Part shown: positions 6,606 through 11,995 of the stretch, piece by piece
How positions within the stretch are numbered: position 1 is the first letter of the stretch
Layout: every line of letters begins with the position of its first letter
Source: an uncultured Eubacteriales bacterium
GTDB taxonomy: Bacteria; Bacillota; Clostridia; Christensenellales; Aristaeellaceae
DNA: 11,995 nt
Assembly (NCBI GenBank): GCA_900553315.1
Contig: USCW01000034.1
Location: 1 to 11,995, forward strand
Direction of reading: 5' to 3'
Made by a program: the position numbers and the translations under genes
The notes under the pieces: model-generated
Told to the model about the DNA's origin: nothing
Databases searched by the model: none
The model's input: only the letters and a program-made list of their open reading frames with translations

Positions 6606-8975
6606 ATGCTGCGGCAGGAAATGAACATCGGTTATTTCGATAAGCTTCACCGTCCGGGTGAAAAGCTGGGCGTCTTTGACAACGAGTCCGATTTTGAATG
6701 CTGTGCGCAGCGGGTGCATTGCAACACACAGCACGGTCACTTCGGGCCGGACATCGTCTGGAACGAGGAGCAGCGCCGCTACGAGCTGAAAACAGACGAG
6801 GAGAAAACCAAGGCGTATCTGGAACGCTTTCACAGCACGATCCACGGCAAGCGCCACACCATTATGGTGGGCGGCGAGCACAACAACGTTTACTTTCCCG
6901 GCTTTGTCCAGTACAAGGAGCGCCTGCCGGAGGCGCTGATGCAGGACGTGGACGGGAGCTATTTGGAGCTGCATGATCCCGACATTCTGGGGGGCACGGC
7001 CATCCCCATGCCTGCCATCGACGATCCGCAGTTGTTGAAATTGAACGCAAAGCAGCTGGCCTATATGGCTGCAAGGCTGCGTGGCTGCCATTATGTGGCG
7101 GCGTATAGAATGGGTGCGGAGATGCTGTGGCCGGAATATTTCGGACTGGGCCACGGCGATTACCGCCCGACCTCTTGGAAGCACTTTACCGCATGGTGCC
7201 GTCTGCACGGCGAAACGCCCCCCGAAAAGGCGGAGACGCTGGTGGAGGGCTCCGCCGCCCGGCGGCTGTGGCTGCATTATCGGGAGCAGGCCATGGCGGA
7301 TCGCTCGGCCTATTATTTCCGGGCCATTTTGCAGGAGGATGACACCCACCTGTGCTTTTATCCCACCCACGGCTCCACCATGCTGCGGAACGACCGGGCT
7401 AAGCTGGGTCAGCAGCCCGATACGCTGGCAGCGGCGGCGGACGGCATCGAGATGGGCCATATCCTCATTGACCACGACGCGGAGCGCCGCAACGTCATTC
7501 TCACCTGCCTGAATACCTCCTACGGTACGCCGGTGATCGTGCCGAGGCTTGGCAATAAGACCCCCGATCTGGGAATGGCGGGCGGCGGACGTTCCTTTAC
7601 CCCGCAGACCCTGCGCCGCCTTGTGTACGAGGACGTGGGCATGGGCATCCCGATCATCTTCCCCATCCATTGGCGTTCGCACCTGCACGACGGCGAGTGG
7701 TTCATCAAGGACACCCCGGCAGAAACGGAATGCCGCCGGGTGTTCGATGAGATTACCATAGCCGCGCCGTTCATGATGGGCATGGGACGAATGCAGCCGC
7801 AGGTCGGCATTCTGGCTTCGGACGAAACATGGCTTCGCGCTTATGACATGCGCTGGACGGCGCTGATGCAGGACATGTTAGCAGACGGCGCGAATGCAAC
7901 TATCATGACGGACGCGCTGGTGGAGCCGGGACTGAGCCGCCGAATGCCGCTTCTGCTGCTGGTGAACGACGATACGGTTTCGGCGGAAACGCTGACACGG
8001 CTGACCGCTTATATGGACGAGGGCGGTCGGGTGCTGGTGTGGGGCGACTTCGCCGTGGAACAGCCAGGGCGGGAACAAGTGCTGGCGCACCCCAACTGCC
8101 GCATCAGCCACGTCCCCGCCGCACAGCGGGCGCGGGTGATCCGCGAGTCCTTCCTTGCGGGGTATCGGGACGGATGCAACTCCATCCGCTTCAAGGTCTT
8201 CCCCGTGGACTATGCGGCGCTGAAGGCAGAGATCGCCGACTTTGCGCCGCAGGTCGTTTTGAAGCCCTTTGCGGTATACGGCGCACCCGGCAAAACGAAT
8301 TTCTACGCGCTGACCGACCGGGCGGGCATGGGCTGTGTCTGCATCAACAACGGTGCGGAGGACGCGTGCTTCTCCCTCGCGCCGGATACGCGGCTGATGC
8401 CGGAGGCGCAGGCCTTCGACATGCTGACGGGCCGGCGGGTGGAGATGCCGATCACGCTCCCCGGCTACGGAACAAGAATGCTCTACTTCGCGCCGCCGCT
8501 TCCCGAGGCTTGGGAGGAAACGCTCTGCGATGCGGAGGACGCGTTCGAGCGCTGGCGGCAAATGGGCGCGGATTGCGGCCCCCTGCGGCATGACTTCACC
8601 TCCCTGAAAACAGGCGACCATCCGGAGAAGCGCTGCGCCATGGCGAAGGCGCTGCTGGAAAGCATGGCGCTGCTGCCCCGCTGGGAGCGGGACGCGGCGG
8701 GCAATGTGCGGGTGACGGTAAAGTGCATCAGCGCCGCAGGTGTGTCGGTGACCAACGCGCAGGTGCGTCTGCGCATCGCCCCCGGAAGTATGAAGCAGTA
8801 TCCCTTAACTTGGAACGGCAGCGCCTATGAGGCGGTGCTACCTCCCGAAACCTTTGCACGGGTATACGACCCGGATACCTGCGATTATGTGCCCCTGACC
8901 GGGGCCGCACGCCTGATCTTGCAGGCGGAAACAGACGCATGGCAGGGCGGAGCCCTGTTGACCGTTCACCTTTGA
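6606..8975 (+). CDS. Divergent GH42-like glycoside hydrolase (putative)
   Basis: A 789-residue protein with no signal peptide, so cytoplasmic. The layout resembles GH42 beta-galactosidases. A TIM-barrel-like region spans about residues 80-390, with RMGAEMLWPEYFG at 168-180 in place of the acid/base strand (candidate Glu172) and LRRLVYEDVGMGIPIIFPIHWRS at 336-358 resembling the last barrel turns. Next comes a flavodoxin/GATase-like region at 398-490, VGILASDETW to AYMDEGGRVLVWGD, as in the GH42 trimerisation domain. Beta-rich C-terminal regions span about 550-630 and 695-789. By eye the strand that should hold the nucleophile (VIVPRLGNK, 310-318) has no Glu, so activity or family may differ. 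The ATG at 6606 has a weak GGGGTG 8 nt before it; ATG at 6621 is an alternative. The family assignment is my inference from the pattern; the substrate is unknown. Confidence 0.6.
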   Translation: MLRQEMNIGYFDKLHRPGEKLGVFDNESDFECCAQRVHCNTQHGHFGPDIVWNEEQRRYELKTDEEKTKAYLERFHSTIHGKRHTIMVGGEHNNVYFPGFVQYKERLPEALMQDVDGSYLELHDPDILGGTAIPMPAIDDPQLLKLNAKQLAYMAARLRGCHYVAAYRMGAEMLWPEYFGLGHGDYRPTSWKHFTAWCRLHGETPPEKAETLVEGSAARRLWLHYREQAMADRSAYYFRAILQEDDTHLCFYPTHGSTMLRNDRAKLGQQPDTLAAAADGIEMGHILIDHDAERRNVILTCLNTSYGTPVIVPRLGNKTPDLGMAGGGRSFTPQTLRRLVYEDVGMGIPIIFPIHWRSHLHDGEWFIKDTPAETECRRVFDEITIAAPFMMGMGRMQPQVGILASDETWLRAYDMRWTALMQDMLADGANATIMTDALVEPGLSRRMPLLLLVNDDTVSAETLTRLTAYMDEGGRVLVWGDFAVEQPGREQVLAHPNCRISHVPAAQRARVIRESFLAGYRDGCNSIRFKVFPVDYAALKAEIADFAPQVVLKPFAVYGAPGKTNFYALTDRAGMGCVCINNGAEDACFSLAPDTRLMPEAQAFDMLTGRRVEMPITLPGYGTRMLYFAPPLPEAWEETLCDAEDAFERWRQMGADCGPLRHDFTSLKTGDHPEKRCAMAKALLESMALLPRWERDAAGNVRVTVKCISAAGVSVTNAQVRLRIAPGSMKQYPLTWNGSAYEAVLPPETFARVYDPDTCDYVPLTGAARLILQAETDAWQGGALLTVHL

Positions 8976-9006
8976 AATTTTAGAAACAGCTGATGGAGGA
9001 ATGAAT

Positions 9007-9918
9007 ATGCTTACGATGGAACAGCGCCTGAAGAATCTGGAAATCCCCACGGGCCCGGTGGATATGGTTCTTGACACCGACGCGTATAATGAGATCGACG
9101 ATCAATTCGCCATTTCCTACGCCCTGCACGCGACGGAAAAGCTGAACGTGCTGACGCTTTACGCCGCACCGTTCTTCAATAACCGTTCCAGCAGCCCTGC
9201 GGACGGCATGGAGCGCAGTTATCAGGAGATTTTGAAGCTGCTGCGGCTTTCCAAGCTGGAATGCCCGGTGTATCGCGGCTCAGATCGTTATCTGCCCGAT
9301 GAGCAGACCCCCGTTGCGTCCGATGCGGCGAAGCATCTCACCGAGTTGGCCATGCGGTACAGCCCGGAAAAGCCTCTATATGTGGTGGCCATTGGCGCGA
9401 TCACCAATGTGGCCTCCGCGCTGCTGATGAAGCCGGAGATCGCGGACAACATTGTTGTGGTCTGGCTGGGCGGCAACGCGCTGGAATGGCACGATAACAT
9501 TGAGTTCAACATCCATCAGGACGTGGCCTCGGCTCGGGTCGTGTTCGCTTCCGGTGCGCCATTGGTCATGCTGCCTTGTCTGGGCGTGGTCAGCGCCTTT
9601 ACCAGCACGGAGCCGGAGCTGACCTATTGGCTCAAGGGCAAGAACGACCTGTGCGACTATCTTGTGCAGCACACGGTGGAGGCCGCCAACGAGTATGCCA
9701 AGGGCCGCGTATGGAGCCGCGTCATTTGGGACGTGACCACCGTGGGCTGGCTGCTGAACGATGGGCGCCGCTTCATGCTGGATAAGCTGATTCCCACGCC
9801 CATCCCGGAATATGACCATCATTATGCGCAGGATCCCCGCCGTCCGCTGTGCCGCTATGTCTACCACATCAACCGGGACGCGCTGATGGGCGACCTGTTT
9901 GCGCACATTTCCCGCTGA
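9007..9918 (+). CDS. Nucleoside hydrolase family protein (IUNH superfamily)
   Basis: A 303-residue cytoplasmic protein of the inosine-uridine nucleoside hydrolase fold, which hydrolyses N-ribosidic bonds using a Ca2+ held by aspartates. Visible marks: the N-terminal DTDAYNEIDDQFA (Asp23, 25, 31, 32), AIGAITNVA (128-136), GGN (155-157), EFNIHQDVASARVV (Glu166, Asn168) and IWDVTTVGWLL (Asp242). Two differences from classic enzymes stand out. The DTD and DD are five residues apart rather than three, and the His usually before the C-terminal Asp is Trp241. It may thus act on a ribosyl or other furanosyl compound that is not a standard nucleoside. I chose the second ATG (9007) because GGAGG is 7 nt before it; ATG 9001 abuts the Shine-Dalgarno sequence. 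Placed 30 nt before a ribokinase gene, it probably supplies that kinase. Confidence 0.88.
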   Translation: MLTMEQRLKNLEIPTGPVDMVLDTDAYNEIDDQFAISYALHATEKLNVLTLYAAPFFNNRSSSPADGMERSYQEILKLLRLSKLECPVYRGSDRYLPDEQTPVASDAAKHLTELAMRYSPEKPLYVVAIGAITNVASALLMKPEIADNIVVVWLGGNALEWHDNIEFNIHQDVASARVVFASGAPLVMLPCLGVVSAFTSTEPELTYWLKGKNDLCDYLVQHTVEAANEYAKGRVWSRVIWDVTTVGWLLNDGRRFMLDKLIPTPIPEYDHHYAQDPRRPLCRYVYHINRDALMGDLFAHISR

Positions 9919-9948
9919 GGCGCAGGGCGGCACGAAAGGAGCAAAAAC

Positions 9949-10842
9949 ATGAAACTGTTGGATTTTGGGTCGCTCAACATCGACCATACCTACCAGCTTC
10001 CGCACCTGGTTCGCCCCGGAGAGACGCTCGCTTCCGACAGCTATCACAAAAGCGAGGGCGGCAAGGGTTTTAATCAGGCCGTTGCGCTGGCGAAGGCGGG
10101 GCAGGAGGTCTATCTGGCGGGAGCAATCGGTCAGGACGGTCTGTTCCTGCGGGATTATTTGCAGGAGCTGGGCGTACACACGGAGCACCTCTGCGTGCTG
10201 GACGCGCCCACGGGTCATGCCATGATCCAGCTGGACACGGAGGGGCAGAACTGCATCATTCTGTTCGGCGGCACCAACGGCATGATTACGGAAGCGATGA
10301 TCGACGAGGTACTGGCGGATTTCGGCGCAGGGGATTATCTGCTGCTGCAAAACGAGATCAGCCATGTGGACAGCATTATTTGCGCCGCCCACGCGAAGGG
10401 AATGCACATCATCCTGAATCCCTCGCCCATGTCGCCGGAGCTGCTGACGTGGCCGCTGGAGCTGGTGGAATGGTTCATTCTCAACGAGATCGAGGGCGCA
10501 GACATCACGGGCAAAACTCAGCCGGAGGAGATGCTGGACGAACTGCTTCGGCGTTATCCCGCGTGCCATGTGGTGCTGACGCTGGGCGAACGCGGTTCCG
10601 TCTATGCCGATGCGACTCAGCGCATGGATCAGAGCATTGTGTCGGCGCATACGGTGGATACCACGGCGGCGGGCGACACCTTCACGGGCTACTTTATCCA
10701 TGCGCTGCTGCAAGGCGAGGCTATCCAGCAAGCGCTGAAAACGGCGGCCTGTGCATCGGCTATCACGGTCAGCCGCCCCGGCGCAGGCCGGAGCATTCCT
10801 GCGGCGGAGGAGGTTCAAGCGGCGATGAAGGAGGCGCAGTAA
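9949..10842 (+). CDS. rbsK: PfkB-family carbohydrate kinase, ribokinase-like
   Basis: A 297-residue cytoplasmic sugar kinase, normal ribokinase length. Signatures of ribokinase rather than fructokinase are present. These are FGSLNIDHTY at 6-15, GGKGFNQA at 37-44 for sugar binding, TLGERGS at 211-217 for nucleotide contact, DTTAAGDTFTGYF at 237-249 with Asp243 as catalytic base, and VSRPGAGRSIP at 274-284 at the monovalent-cation site. It should phosphorylate ribose, or a related furanose or deoxyribose, to the 5-phosphate for entry into the pentose phosphate pathway. AAAGGAG lies 7 nt before the ATG. Directly following the nucleoside-hydrolase-like gene, it gives a coherent release-then-phosphorylate pair. 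The gene symbol is by family; substrate is not proven. Confidence 0.9.
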   Translation: MKLLDFGSLNIDHTYQLPHLVRPGETLASDSYHKSEGGKGFNQAVALAKAGQEVYLAGAIGQDGLFLRDYLQELGVHTEHLCVLDAPTGHAMIQLDTEGQNCIILFGGTNGMITEAMIDEVLADFGAGDYLLLQNEISHVDSIICAAHAKGMHIILNPSPMSPELLTWPLELVEWFILNEIEGADITGKTQPEEMLDELLRRYPACHVVLTLGERGSVYADATQRMDQSIVSAHTVDTTAAGDTFTGYFIHALLQGEAIQQALKTAACASAITVSRPGAGRSIPAAEEVQAAMKEAQ

Positions 10843-10844
10843 GG

Positions 10845-11954
10845 GTGAAAAAGCTCTGTGCGCTTCTGCTGACGCTGCTGCTCCTGCTGGGCGCTGCCGA
10901 GGCCGAGCCGCTCTTTGAGCCGACGCAGGAGGGAATTTACAATTATTGTCCTGCGGGCTTTGTGGAGGACGGCGTAACCCATCTGTATTACTGCACTAAC
11001 GTGGACAGCCGCGTGGTCACGGATCACATTGGCTACCGAAGCTCCACCGACGGCGTGCATTATTCCGATGAAACCATTGTACTGGCCAACGGCAAGAAAT
11101 GGGACGCGTGGGATGCGATCCACGTCTGCGATCCCGACGTGGTCAAGGGCGAGTTTAAGCTGGACGGCGAAGCCTACAACTACCTGATGGTCTATCTGGG
11201 ATGTCAGACCGGGAACAATCAGGGCAATGAGATCGGTCTTGCCGTGGCGAAGCGCCCGGAGGGCCCCTTCCTGCGGGTGAGCAATTTGAATCCCTTTGTT
11301 GCCTTCGAGCGTGATCTATCGCAAAAAGCCTACTACGATATTTTCCAATGGGGCGTAGGACAGGCCTCGCTGGTCAGTCTGGATCGTAAGGGGCAGATTA
11401 TGCTGATCTACACCCGCGGCGACCTGACCGGCACGCGCTTAGTCTGTGAAACGTGGGATGTCAGCGATCTGAACGACCCGCAGCCTATTGGCGACAACTG
11501 GCGGCGGGAGATCTCCAATCGCGGCGTGATCGGTCGGGACTTGCAGCCCGCGACGCTGCTGAACGCTGATTTTGCCTACGACCCCACCGAGGGCCGCCTG
11601 TACTTGGTGGCGGACGGTGCGCCCTGCTATATTGAGGGCGTAGACGAGCCCGGCGAGCCCACGTTCATTTCGTCCAATCTGCGTGTAATGCGCTATTCGC
11701 AGTCGCTCTCCCCGGAGAAAATGCCGCATTTCTTCCTAGACGATGCCTCCGAAGCATGGGAAACGCTTGCGCTGATCGGTCGTGGCGAAACCGGCTATCC
11801 CCGCAATCACAACGCCGGTCTGCTGACCGATCCCTACGGTTGGATCGAGTCAGGCGCACCCCTGCAGGTGCTCTACTCCGTCAGCAAAACGAAAGAACCC
11901 AGCAACAGCCTATGGACGTACCGCATCCATCCATACGAAGTGAAAATAAAGTGA
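10845..11954 (+). CDS. Secreted GH43-like five-bladed beta-propeller protein (putative glycosidase)
   Basis: A 369-residue exported protein. Residues 1-20 form a short signal peptide (KKLCALLLTLLLLLGAAEA) with an A-E-A cleavage site. The Cys at position 5 is inside the core and not a lipobox. The mature part has repeated beta-strand blades like GH43/GH117-type propellers: HIGYRSSTDGVHYS, AIHVCDPDVVKG (91-102, Asp96/Asp98 candidate catalytic residues), NEIGLAVAKRPEGPF, QASLVSLDRKGQIMLIYT and a late NHNAGLLTDPYGWI (321-334). Six cysteines remain in the mature chain (35, 50, 95, 120, 201, 261), so disulphides are possible. The start is GTG two bases after the kinase stop, with AAGGAGG 10 nt upstream inside the kinase gene; the long frame upstream overlaps the kinase and is not coding. 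I infer extracellular trimming or binding of the glycan taken up by the transporter. Confidence 0.7.
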   Translation: MKKLCALLLTLLLLLGAAEAEPLFEPTQEGIYNYCPAGFVEDGVTHLYYCTNVDSRVVTDHIGYRSSTDGVHYSDETIVLANGKKWDAWDAIHVCDPDVVKGEFKLDGEAYNYLMVYLGCQTGNNQGNEIGLAVAKRPEGPFLRVSNLNPFVAFERDLSQKAYYDIFQWGVGQASLVSLDRKGQIMLIYTRGDLTGTRLVCETWDVSDLNDPQPIGDNWRREISNRGVIGRDLQPATLLNADFAYDPTEGRLYLVADGAPCYIEGVDEPGEPTFISSNLRVMRYSQSLSPEKMPHFFLDDASEAWETLALIGRGETGYPRNHNAGLLTDPYGWIESGAPLQVLYSVSKTKEPSNSLWTYRIHPYEVKIK

Positions 11955-11961
11955 AAAGAAC

Positions 11962-11993
11962 TGCGAGGGAGGGAGCCTTTCTGAAGAAAGGCC
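11962..11993 (+). repeat. Dispersed hairpin repeat, copy 2 (3' end of the operon)
   Basis: TGCGAGGGAGGG is followed by GCCTTTC/GAAAGGC (7-bp stem, TGAA loop, 11975-11992). It begins 7 nt after the last stop codon. It matches the copy at 1-32 in inverted orientation with only two differences, one before the stem and one in the loop. It is probably the operon terminator, but the window stops two bases later, so no U tract can be checked. Confidence 0.75.
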
Positions 11994-11995
11994 CC

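Noticed and set aside
9376..10818. 480-residue antisense frame over the hydrolase and kinase genes
   Set aside because: It crosses two well-supported genes with conserved motifs and has Arg/Gln/His-rich shadow composition and no ribosome binding site of note.
10380..10844. N-terminal extension of the secreted propeller gene inside the kinase gene
   Set aside because: It is out of frame with the kinase, low in recognisable sequence, and would bury the obvious signal peptide that begins at the GTG at 10845.
1..11995. Composite mobile element bounded by terminal inverted repeats
   Set aside because: The end repeats fold as hairpins right after stop codons, and there is no transposase, integrase or visible target duplication, so terminator-type repeats explain them better.

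Overview
The window looks like an intact gut-type Bacillota (Clostridia) fragment of moderately high GC coding DNA with AT-rich control regions. The basis is strong GGAGG-type ribosome binding sites, sigma-A-like promoters, an LplB/YtcP-type sugar ABC transporter without its own ATPase, and a LacI regulator typical of such loci. I cannot name a genus. Both ends of the window fall inside oppositely oriented copies of one 32-nt hairpin repeat, so this may be a whole contig that broke at a dispersed repeat.

Layout. On the minus strand, positions 39-1424 encode a MATE efflux pump with its own promoter, and 1549-2592 encode a LacI-family repressor. Between the repressor and the plus-strand genes (2593-2876) is a divergent control region. 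It holds a near-consensus promoter (TTGACA, 17 nt, TATAAT), a perfect 20-bp palindrome upstream of it, a second inverted repeat in the leader, and six copies of TTTAGT/ACTAAA in total. On the plus strand follow two ABC permeases, a large substrate-binding protein with a signal peptide but no lipobox, a 789-residue GH42-like protein, a nucleoside-hydrolase-family protein, a ribokinase-type PfkB kinase and a secreted GH43-like beta-propeller protein. Hairpins sit on both sides of the binding-protein gene.

How the genes may work together (inference). The six structural functions are in one direction, with short gaps and no convincing internal promoter, downstream of a single strong promoter. The secreted propeller protein would trim an external glycoconjugate. 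The binding protein and two permeases would import the product, powered by an ATPase encoded elsewhere. The GH42-like protein and the nucleoside-hydrolase-like protein would cleave it in the cytoplasm, and the kinase would phosphorylate the released sugar, most simply ribose. A locus joining a glycan transporter and two divergent glycosidases to a ribosyl hydrolase and a ribokinase is unusual. It suggests use of a ribofuranosyl-containing saccharide or nucleoside-like glycoside. The substrate is not shown by the sequence.

I saw no tRNA, rRNA, CRISPR array, transposase or phage gene. No intergenic stretch exceeds 300 bases.
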